From: Escallonia rubra
Lineage: Eukaryota > Streptophyta > Magnoliopsida > Escalloniales > Escalloniaceae
NCBI GenBank assembly: GCA_033065855.1
Contig: JAVXUO010000938.1
Span: forward strand, 1 to 64,000
DNA: 64,000 nt
Direction of reading: 5' to 3'
This document shows positions 9,981-20,616 of this stretch, in pieces (the stretch's first letter is position 1; every line of letters begins with the position of its first letter). Under the pieces are notes generated by a model, which had not been told where the DNA came from, ran no database searches, and was given only the letters and a program-made list of their open reading frames with translations. The position numbers and the translations under genes are program-made.

Positions 9981-10709
9981 CAGGGGCGGACCACCACCAT
10001 GCATGACCGCCGCGCGGGGGGCACCCCTCAATATTTTTGGAAATTTTCTTCTTAGACAATGGATAAAAATATTTAAAATGTTTACAAAAATTCATTATAT
10101 TGTAACATTAATTTATTAGGATTTCATTTTGTCGTGCCTTTTATTCTTTGTGTCCTGTCATAGTCTTTATCTTTGTCATTTTCTTACTCTATCTTCATTC
10201 TTTTAAATCCCAAATTCTAAATCTCCACATTATAAAAAAAAAAAAAAAAAACAAGAATAGATTAAGGTTCGTTCTTTTTTTCTTTTAGTTTAGATTCTTA
10301 TAGTTGGTTAACTTATACGTGACGTGACTAATGTACTCATATAGTTAATAATCACATTAGTAATATATTTATACAGTAATAGTTAAGCTTTTTCCACACA
10401 ACATTAAAAATTTATTGTTGACTAACCTTAGCAAGTTAAATAAATCATTATGCATAGTGAAAATATATTGTTAGTAGACAAATTACGCAATCTATTTTGT
10501 ATTTAATGGATTCAATAGTGACTCTAATTATAATGTGTTTTTTTTTATTATTCATGTTTTATGTGAACTTGAACCTTCTAAATTTTTTTATGTAAGTCAT
10601 AAAAAATTTTTATGGCTATGTAAGCCATAAAAATTTTTTATGTTAGCCATAAATTTTTTTTATGACTTTTTTGTATCAACCACCAATTAGAATTTCTGGA
10701 TCCTCGCTG
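9981..10709. mobile_element. Non-autonomous hAT element with 8-bp target duplication
   Basis: The left end is CAGGGGCGGACC and the right end, reversed, is CAGCGAGGATCC. Identical 8-bp GGTGGAAC copies flank it (9973-9980 and 10710-10717). CA-starting ends with GGCGGA and 8-bp duplications are typical of hAT elements of the Tip100 kind. The 729-bp interior is AT-rich with no transposase and a TATGxxAGCCATAAAAA-like motif repeated near 10585-10660. Confidence 0.85.
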
Positions 10710-10717
10710 GGTGGAAC

Positions 10718-11770
10718 CAAGCATCTTGAAATAGAAGCTGAAAAGGCTGACATTAGAACACTGAAAAGGCTGACATTAATTGTTATGAATCAGCACCTGG
10801 TACCCCAACTATAGAAGCAGAATCAAGCAATCCGAGCAAATGCTAAAGTAGAGATGTGATGAGAGAATCAGCCCAGGCGTTGTCTTCAAATTAAAAGCCT
10901 TTGTTCCTCATGGTCAAATCAAAGATTGGATTACCTAGAGAGTTTGACTTCACTTGGTTAATTCACAGCTACCCTCTGCAAGCTGTATGTTGGCACCAAC
11001 AAAGTTCATGCGCGCGTGCACACACACACTCTTAAGAGCCGCTATATGTATGAATACTTGTGACACATGAAAAACAAAGAGAGTGTAAGATAATGGAGTA
11101 CAAAAAAGAAGGTTTACATGCTTCTGTTATTTACTCGAGGAATGTAAGTTGAAGAATCCTTTCAAGTTTAGTTGGAAAAATCCGAACATAATTGATTAAG
11201 TCGTAAACATGGCAGAAAAGTAGTTTGATAGCGTTGCCAAATGCCTCTATAGACACTTCTGGTGACAACACACTACTACCCTTGACTGACATGTTATTGC
11301 AGCAACCCTTTATACTAACAGCCATATGAATACAAAAGTTTGCTCATTTTAACTTGTGACAATGATCTTATACTTAGACATATTTACTTGTCATATATCT
11401 TGAACTTCTAGTTACACTTGCAGCGACATATAGTGCGTACAAAGATAATTGGAAAAGGCTATACGAAATGATGTGCAATAGGCATGAAACACCTGTTCGC
11501 GAATCCTATAATCTTGAAGGAAAAACAATATATATTCCGACTACAAAGTTGAAGTAGCCCATTTTAAAAATGCTTTCAAGTAGCACTTTACATGTCATTT
11601 TTTGACATCTAGTGACAACTTCAAGTGCGTTAGTTCAAAGTGTGGAGTGGAATTGACAATCCCCTTCTCTTTTATGTCATGAATAGGCTTGTGTTGATTC
11701 CATATGAACTTACTCTTATTAGCTTAGTTTAAGGTAAGCTACAAGCATTTCTTACATCAGATAGAAAACC
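10718..11770. other. Intergenic region and upstream region of the first WAT1-related gene
   Basis: I see no coding gene here. A CA-repeat lies at about 11017-11030. The last several hundred bases form the upstream region of the transporter gene that starts at 11820. Confidence 0.5.
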
Positions 11771-11780
11771 CTATATATAG
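11771..11780 (+). promoter_or_regulatory. TATA box of the first WAT1-related gene
   Basis: CTATATATAG lies 40 bp before the ATG at 11820 and is followed by a GA-rich leader. It is the only strong TATA-like match close to the start, and implies a short 5' leader. Confidence 0.55.
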
Positions 11781-11819
11781 AGAGAGAATAGCAGGTCTGC
11801 TAGCTAAGCTAAGCACCCC

Positions 11820-12030
11820 ATGTCGAAGGAGTCCTCCTCCTCATTACAGATGTTTAACCGAGCCAAGCCATATATTCTTATGGTTTTCGTACAGGTTGGC
11901 CTTTCCGGTTTCTTTATAATTGCCAAGTCTGCCCTAAACAAAGGGATGAGCCATTACACTTTGTCTGTCTATCGGAATGCCATAGCTGCTGTTGTCGTTG
12001 CTCCTTTTGCTATGGTCTTGGAAAGGTCTC

Positions 12031-12068
<38 letters not shown>

Positions 12069-15058
12069 AAAATGGAGTTGAGCCTAGCATCACGCCGAAG
12101 GATCCCGATCCGTGTAACTAGATTAAAAAAAACCAGTTGAAAATTAGATCAAAGGATTAAGCTCTGAAATATGAACACTTTGAGACTAACCACAAATTGA
12201 CTTGTAATCAACAGAAATGTCAGACCAAGAATGACTACCACCATTTTCTTCAAGATATTTTTGCTCGCGTTATTGGAGTACGTATCTCGAATTCTACGTA
12301 TTGTCTTCCAAATTATGTTACGCAGGTTTTACTCAGATCCGCTAAACCAAATATCTGTACATGCAGGCCAGCTATCGACCAGAACTTGTACTACGCGGGG
12401 TTGAAGTACACAACAGCAACTTTTGCAACGGCAATGACCAACATTGTTCCTGCCATAACATTTTGTATGGCTTGGATCCTGAGGTACATTTGTATAGTCG
12501 CCAGTGTACAAGCTTGTAGGTCTTCCTGCATGGACCATGGTTACCCTTAACATTAGATAAACTCACACATATCACGGCGTGTATCAGCAAACTAATCATT
12601 GGCGTTCATACAAAAACTTCTCCACTAGTAGCTAAATGACTATAGTATAAATTTTTGCTCTTTAACCTGGATGTACGAAGATAACTACAACTCTTCGTAT
12701 ATCAATAACTAAAGGTCGCTAAATATAGTTAGTGACATTTTTCCTAACACTTTTAGCGTCAGTTCTTAGCCGCACTTTTTGAGTGTTGGTAAAAAAGAGC
12801 CACTGAAAATATTTAACAACTATTAATTGTGACCGTATGAAGGTTGTAACTATCTTTCTACAATCTGAGTAGTAGCCAAAAAATTTCATAACAGTATATT
12901 CGATATGAAATAGAGAATCGACTGTCTTTCCCTTCAAGCCGAAGGAACTTTCTTAGCAATAAGAATCATCTAGACAAAGTTATACAGGAATCGAAAACAA
13001 AACAAAAACTATTACAAATTAAGGCAAATCTTCCCCAAATTTTATATACAGCGTTATTTACCCAAAAAAATAAAATTGTCGTAGTGATGTAAGAAACATG
13101 ACTATGGTGTCGAACGTGTCAAGATAATGCATTTATTCATTTTATTAAGGTGGTTGAATATATATATATATAGCATCAAAATAGTACCATAGTACCATAT
13201 GTTAAATGTGGGCGAACTTTGACCCATATTTTGAGCGAGTTACACGAACATCAACATTTCAAGTCACCTGAAATACATCAACCTTAATCCACCGTATCAT
13301 TTGGGAGTCAAACCACGATCCCAATTTTTTTTAGAAAAGTGGCATTAATCATGTTTACCCACAGGATAAATTGTGGTATTTCATGTGCAGGCTTGAGAAA
13401 GTAGATATAAAGGAATTACGCAGCCAGGGAAAAATTGTGGGGACTTTAGTGACACTCGGTGGAGCAATGATTATGACACTAGTCAAAGGACCAACCATTG
13501 CATTGCCGTGGACCAAGCCCAAGGAGATCAGCAATCATCACTCTACCTCAAATCCCCAAGATCCCATTAAGGGCGCTCTCATGATCGCAGCTGCTTGTTT
13601 CTGCTGGGCTATATTTATCATCCTACAAGTAAGTTGGACGAACAATTGTCACAATAGAGTATTTTTTTGCAAATTGTCTAAGACGAGCACGAACGCTCTA
13701 ACTCAACACTAGTCATCACCTTTTAAGCCATCGAACACACCTAAATCATGGCTTTCTCGGTTATAAATAAAAAGGTTTTGCTTTCTCGGTTACAAGAGTA
13801 ACAGGGCTACTTCAATCATCCGATATAATTGACACTCTCATTTATGCTAGACAAAGGGTTTTACTTTCTCGCCTTTTCTATTCACCTCTTCTTGTTTCCA
13901 TCAAACAGTTGTATGTTTCTAGAATAGGAAAATGATAATTGCTGTTAACTTGTTGATCGACAATGTACTTAATCTTTTTGAAGAAACGTTATTTTGAAGC
14001 TTAGGAACTACTGATTATCTGTACTCTGGTTTCACCGCGGTCTAACAACTGAAATGGTTTCCCTTTAACAGGGAATAACATTGAAGTCATACCCTGCTGA
14101 ACTTTCTCTCGCAGCACTGATCTGTATGATGGGGTCACTGCAAGGCACTGTACTAACCCTTCTTGCTGAGAGGGGCAACGCTGCTATCTGGTCCATACGC
14201 TGGGATATCAAACTGTTAGCTGCAGTGTATAGTGTACGAAGTTTTTGATCCAAATTAAATGCAAATTCTAGCTTGAGGACCTAGCAATATGTTATAACTT
14301 CAACTTACATATATTTATATTAGAAAACTGAGCATCCTGCCTAGACTCTTCAACTAATTCTGAAACTTATTTGAAAGTCAGAAAGTTGTTGAATTGTGGT
14401 ATGAAAGCATAATACGAGGAGACCAAAAAGTTACGATATGATGCATTTATATATTTCATAGTACGCGCATTTACAGAATAGTTGGATACATGTTGTTTGA
14501 TGCAGGGCATAATCTGTTCAGGGATTGGCTATTACTTTTCAGGATTAGTGTTGAAGGAAAAAGGACCAGTTTTTGTCACTGCTTTTAATCCTCTAAGCTT
14601 GGTTATCGTTGCAATTATGGCTTCCTTCATTTTAGCCGAGCAAATGGACTTGGGAAGGTACATTTAAATTAGCCAACTATTTCCATTCTTCTTTGAAAGC
14701 GATATGCTAGAAGGATTCAACCAGCGGTGAGGCCGTGTACGTTTATCATTAACGCAGTTCATAGGGAGACTCATGAACTAGGCTATTGGTCACAAATAAT
14801 CTGATGAATTTTGGAAAAGAGTGACTAATTCTGAATAGTTGCTGAACTCCAGTGTTAAATTCCAGGGTTCTTGGAGCAATAGTCATTGCGGTGGGTCTAT
14901 ACTTGGTGATATGGGGTAAGGCCAAAGATCAAATTTCATCTGATTCCGGCAAAGATCCTCAGGTTGCACGAGTTGATCATCCACAAACAACTACGACCAA
15001 TGATGGCGGACATACTCTTACACATGATGATGATAATCATCTTGCTATTACTGTTTGA
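11820..15058 (+). CDS. WAT1-related (EamA/DMT) transporter, gene 1 of a tandem pair
   Basis: Seven exons: 11820-12025, 12215-12277, 12367-12483, 13391-13628, 14072-14233, 14506-14657 and 14866-15058. All joins use GT/AG and keep frame, giving 376 aa. The product is a drug/metabolite-superfamily membrane protein with two EamA halves and an expected ten helices. It is recognised by AKPYILMVFVQVGLSGFFII and SALNKGMSHYTLSVYRN in the first half, and KGPVFVTAFNPLSLVIVAIM and LGAIVIAVGLYLVIWGK in the last. WAT1 itself is a vacuolar auxin exporter and relatives move amino acids or other metabolites; the substrate here is unknown. The hydrophilic tail ends in a His/Asp-rich stretch. Intron 3 (907 bp) contains a MITE. 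The next gene, about 1.3 kb downstream, has the same exon structure. Confidence 0.92.
12667..12872. mobile_element. MITE-like element in intron 3 of the WAT1-related gene
   Basis: About 205 bp with inverted ends built on GGATGTACGAAGATAACTAC and its reverse complement. Related copies lie near 39168, 40035, 40428 and 59515. Interiors share CTAAAAATATTTA and GACTATTAATTGTC-like phrases. No ORF. Target duplication not resolved; class unknown. Confidence 0.6.
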
Positions 15059-16389
15059 AGCCCCGCCTACTGACGAGGCTCTTTGAAGAAATTAACCAAC
15101 TCTGGCCTGACTCCTTCATGTTTGCAATTCAACAGTTCTAAGATGTTGTAACTTAGTACTGATCGCGAGCATGATTTTATGCTTTTAGAAAGTGTTGGAA
15201 ATTTGATGGAATCAGAATCACAAATTAAGACTTCGAGGCGCATGAGTTTGCTGATGGGATTGCGACAAACAATCCTCCAGGATACAACAAAGTCTTTGAA
15301 AATCTGCAAACAGCAAATTCAAAAATTTTCCTTGGAATTCTCTTTGAAGCAGTGTACATTTTTTGCTATAGTAATTTTACAGAAAGAGTTTTCGAAAATT
15401 GCAAGCCAGTATTCTGAAAAGAACTGAAAATCTTGTATTTATAACAGACTTGAAATTGTGTGAATTTGGACAGACACAACTGTTGGGAAAAAAACAATTG
15501 TAACAGTGAAAAATAACTGTCAGAAAATTATTTGAAATAAATCAAAATTTGAATTTAAATAAATCACACCTTTTCAATAAAACTATTTTTTTGAAAATGC
15601 AAAATATTTTCCAAAAAATAAGTCACATTTTTCGAGACCGCGGCAAGTGCTAAGTGCGCCTAATAGCGGTAAGTGCTAAGTGCGCCTAATTAGGCGCACC
15701 CGCATGTGGGTAGCATGGGAACTAGCACACTCTAGTCTTACTACCAAGTATATTGTAAAAGCACATTTGCCATTATAAATCATTTTCAAAACCTATTTCC
15801 AAGTAATGTGGGACAAAGGAGTTTGTTTGTTTTCAAACAACTCACAAACCCAACAGAAAGAGGTCGTGAGACTTCATATGCATCATTAATATTGAGCTAT
15901 GAATCACTAAACTATTAGAGACATGCTTGTCCTACGGCTTAAGCTTTTCTCGCGAAACATCTCAATGCAAATTTTCATGTCTCTTAGCTAAGTCACCAAA
16001 ATTCATTCTGTCATAGAAGATGATGACTACGCAGGTATAGAACTAATAGAAGTACGAACCATTTACTTTTTTGGTTATAAGCTGTCTGTTTGTAATTGAC
16101 ATGGAATTGCAATATCGCGTTTGTCTAGGCTGTACAGTATGACAGGTTTGCTTAGTCGGTGGCAATGGTGTTTGGTCCATGTAAAGGTCACTGAAATTGG
16201 TGTTTGATGAAAAGGGATTCTACTGAAAAAGGCCATATTACACAAAGCAAGGGAGCCCCTGAAGAGTTTTAGCTTTAGTTTTTAACCTTGACAAGCAAAA
16301 CCAGCTGACAAATATAAGCAATAGCAGGCTTGCGAGCTCCTAAAGCATACACCTAACCTCACTAAGACACAAAGAGGGAAAGGGAGAAA
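15059..16389. other. Intergenic spacer between tandem transporter genes
   Basis: No gene is seen. A short repeat of GTGCTAAGTGCGCCTAAT occurs twice at 15646-15690. A weak TATA-like AAATATAAGC lies at about 16311-16320, roughly 70 bp before the start of the second transporter gene. Confidence 0.5.
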
Positions 16390-18575
16390 ATGCAAAAAAA
16401 CATGTCGAAGGAGTCCTTTCTGCAGCTGTTAAACCAAGCGAAACCATATCTGGCTGTGATTCTCTTGCAATTTGGCTATGCTGGTATGGGTGTAATTGTC
16501 AAGTCTGCTCTCAACAAGGGGATGAATCACTACACTTTCGCAGTGTATCGAAATGCTTCTGCGGCTGCTCTCTTTGCTCCTTTCGCCATTTTCTTTGAAA
16601 GGTCTCTCTCTCCTCCCTGCAAACTTTGCTTTAAGGTCATGCTCCTTTGTCCCTTTAAAGAGATGGCAATCCAAAACTACTTCGAATATGCATGTTTACT
16701 TCTCCTATGCTTCATGATTCTTCCTTATCTAGAGGAACTTATGGGTGTTTACAGGACATTATAGCATTTTTAGTGTTCATTTCTTAAAATTTGCCTAATT
16801 CTCAGGAAGTAACAAAAGAGAAATGGTGCTAGATAGACATAAACACAGCAGAGACACAGACTGGAAACTAATCACGGACATTGTTGTTTGACAGAGAAGC
16901 AAGACCAAGAATGACAGTCTCCACCTTCTTCAAGATATTGTTGCTCAGCTTATTGGAGTATAAATCTTGACCTCAATGTATATCTGTGTAAAACAGAATA
17001 ATTCATTTGATATTTACTCAAGTTCTCTATATCTGACTACATATATACACAGGCCTGTTATCGACCAAAACTTGTACTATACGGGGATGAAATATACTAC
17101 AGCAACCTTTTCAACAGCAATGAACAACATTCTTCCTGCCATAACATTTTTGATGGCCTGGATCCTTAGGTACGGAATGCGTGATGTACCTATATTTAAG
17201 TACTAGTCAATAGTAGTTATAAGGCCTCGTCGATAAATTCTTAAGTACCTACTGAGCAAGCGCTTCTGAAGGAGGCAATGCCCTGTGGTGTGGCCGTGGA
17301 CTGAGACGTTACAAATGGTATCAGAGTGTCCTAGGGAGGGCAATGCCACGTGACGTTTTACATTTTTTTTTGCTCTAATTAAGTTGAATTTTTTATTCTC
17401 TTTTTTTGAATTAGGGACTATGAATAACTCGATGTTGGTTGTGGATTGTAGGCTTGAGCAGGTGGACGTAAGGAGATTACACAGCCAGGGGAAGATTTTG
17501 GGGACACTAGTGACAGTTGGTGGGGCGATGGTCATGACACTGGTCAAGGGACCTAAAATCGGACTGCCGTGGACCAAGAACAGCAGCCATGCTCAGTCTA
17601 CAGCTGCTGCAAATCAACAAGATTCTATCAAGGGCTCCCTAATGATGGCAGCAGGTTTATTCTGCTGGGCCAGTTTTGTCATCCTGCAAGTGAGTTATTA
17701 TCTCCTCGTGCACTCTACATTATACTCAACATTTTACGACAGAATTCATGTACCTTTTTTGCATTGCGACTGTAATGACATTTAGCCTAATCCTGGGAAT
17801 AAACAGGCGATTACGTTGAAGAAGTACCCTGCTGCACTTTCTCTGACGGCTCTAATATGCATGATGGGGGCAATGGAAGGCACTGTCTTAACCCTTCTTG
17901 TTGAGAGGGGCAACACTGCAATCTGGTCCATACACTGGGACACCAAACTGTTAGCTGCACTTTATGGTGTAAGGAAGTGTTTCGTTTCATTGAAATAGCT
18001 TCCAGAACCAAATATTATGAGAATTTCTCAAAATGCATAGCAGTCCAGAAAGGGAAGTGCTCTCTACGGGAAGTCACGCGGAGTCCTTAGATTGCGTATG
18101 TGCTAATGGAAGATGTTTTGATGCAGGGAATAATCTGTTCAGGGGTTAGTTATTACGTCACAGGGTTGATGATGAAGGCAAAAGGACCCGTTTTCGTCAC
18201 TGCTTTCAATCCGTTAGGCATGGTTATCGTCGCAATCATGAGCTCCTTCATCTTCGCTGAGCAAATGGACTTGGGAAGGTACAACGAGATTCCGAAATCT
18301 ATCTTTTCATTAGGTATGCAGTAGTGGAGCTCAAACCCTAGTCCGGTGCTGATGTTTTGAAATTCAGGGTTCTCGGAGCCATCATCATTGTGCTCGGTCT
18401 GTACCTGGTCATATGGGGCAAGAGGAAGGATCAAGATTTATCTAACTGTGCCGGAGATCAAACAGCATCTGCTGATCCACAAATGACTGTGATGAACTAT
18501 GGTAAGCAAACTTCAGCAAAGGATGATTATCCTTTTGCAGGTGTTTCCAGCATAAAAATCACTGGTGCTGTATAA
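16390..18575 (+). CDS. WAT1-related (EamA/DMT) transporter, gene 2 of the tandem pair
   Basis: Seven exons: 16390-16601, 16895-16957, 17053-17169, 17452-17689, 17807-17968, 18127-18278 and 18368-18575. The joined product is 383 aa with two EamA halves. The five internal exons have the same lengths as in the upstream gene (63, 117, 238, 162 and 152 bp), and the products align end to end, with matching stretches such as RSQGKI/HSQGKI, LGRVLGAI and YLVIWGK. This gene has a few extra N-terminal residues (MQKN before MSKES) and a different hydrophilic tail. Introns are shorter than in gene 1; intron 3 is 282 bp. No stop or frameshift is seen. Function as for gene 1: a multi-pass membrane transporter of unknown substrate, probably on the plasma membrane or tonoplast. 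Confidence 0.92.
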
Positions 18576-20616
18576 GGGTACCAAGCATAGTGGTTCCAGT
18601 ATTTTCAGTGAGACCTTTAATGATCTAGATATCAAATACAAGTGCTTCCAACGCTAGCCAAGCAGAATTTAGTAACTTTATAGATGATCAACACTCTCGT
18701 AATCACTAAGTATGACAGATGTGCGTTACTACGAACTTTTGGCGACGAAAGGTCAGCTAACTTGGACTCTAGAGTTATTGCAGCAACTCCAGTTTCCAGA
18801 GAATTAGGTATCCTGATAATTAACCCACTTGAACGTGGATTGTGATGTGGCCACTCTACTTGTTGATTGCTGTGTTAAGAGAGAACGTTGAGACGACAGG
18901 AAGAATGGCCTACGCTTTGTGACTTTGGAGTGTGCCTGCGCATCCACTATATAGTCCGAATGAATCAAAGCATCACTTAAATTGTGGAAGTATGATACGG
19001 ACTTGCGCATTTGTTTCTAATAATGTGTATTAAACATATCCCCATGGCAGAAAGTAATCGTAATTAAAGAGCTCTCTCTTTCCCTTTCTAGCCACTAATT
19101 CGTGTCGGTCGACGCCAACGTCTTCTCGTGACAGCTCCAGTGCAAAATTCATGGAGACACAGTCACTTTTGTACTAATATGCTAGTGACAATGAGATAAA
19201 ATCTGGAGAAGAATGTTTTGGAATGATAAGACATAAGCCCACCTAATTCACCCACAGGTGACACAGGAAACAGCAAGTATTGGATACACTTAAGCCTCTT
19301 CTCTGCAAACGGATGTCGTTCGAGAAACAGAATGTTGCTCTGGTTTCAGTATATAAAAATCCTTTTCATTAAATTGGTTGTCTGCCAATGTCCGATCAAG
19401 GTACAGGCCCTTACCTGAGAGTTCAACGTGACGAGTCTAGCCTAAATCTGAAATGCTACTTACAGGAAGCCTGCGTGTAAAAATTGATGTGGGACGACAC
19501 CATGGGAGGAAGGGGATTCGGAAGGTTGTGTATGGCACACGATGAAAAGGGGGAAAGAAAGGACTCGATAGCTCACATGCTAATGACACAAATCGGAAAC
19601 ACTCGATGTGATTCAGTTCTATTAGACTAGTGGTGCTTACCTGGGTAGGGAGCAAAACTTGTACCGAGAGAAATCTAATTAACGGCGGCCTGCCATGAAG
19701 ACACTCGTGCTGCTTACACGCAACTAATTTCCAGTCTTTCAGAAATGCCCATCCAAATGATAATTGTATGAAATTTGGATGGGAAATGCTACTGTCTCTT
19801 TGGAAGAGATAGAACCGAGTATAAATGGACAATCCCGGTCATGCGGCACATGACTTGTTTCGCATACATGGTCAGTTGAAATGGTAGAAGAACATCGGAC
19901 CACCTAGTTCTCACGGTGGCGCAAATCTAAGCTTACCAAGGCTTTTCTCTTGATGCCTTTGTTTGAGGTTTCGAGCAATTACACAGACCCCAAAACGAAC
20001 AGGTGATGTACTTAAAGCTGCATAAGTTGAACTCGTCCATCCCATGGATGACTAGGCTTATACCAAAATCAGTTACATACAAGTTACTGCTAACAGTGGT
20101 ATGTCTCACAGTATGGGCGGAAAGATTCCCATATCAGTGGTTTCACCCTACACGAAGTTGCCCATGTGGACATCTCAATAACAGAACAAGAAGGATGGCC
20201 CAAAGAGTACTGGTGACATCTAAAGCCAGCGTAGACATTGTGCCCAGAGACTACACCCTTTGATAGGGTTCTTGAGGCATGCACATGAAACATCCACCCC
20301 CACCCAGCCCCCGAGTCCTTGTCATTCCATCATGACTTCACTCAAGAACAATACCCCAATGGCATCATCCAAATAATGGTGATTCACACGCATCAGAATT
20401 GAAATATTCAAGCTACTTTTGTCCAAAACAGAACAAGTTTAAGGTTCTATTCAAACTTGAAACATAATAAAACATAAAACAGCAACATCCTTCATCTGCC
20501 CCGACTATCCAGAATTCCAACCTGTTCATTTAAGTTTTTACCGGTGATGAGCACCAGGTATGCACAGATCAGGTACTAGCCAAGCTTTTAACCAAGAATG
20601 CAACAGAGCTCACGCA
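18576..20616. other. Intergenic region between convergent genes
   Basis: This spacer separates the convergent transporter (+) and TDBD (-) genes and should include both 3' UTRs. Open frames at 19437-19832 and 20003-20263 show no domain or composition I recognise and are probably chance. Confidence 0.5.

Noticed and set aside
19437..20263. Extra genes between the transporter and TDBD genes
   Set aside because: Only isolated frames without motifs or splice partners; more likely spacer or UTR.
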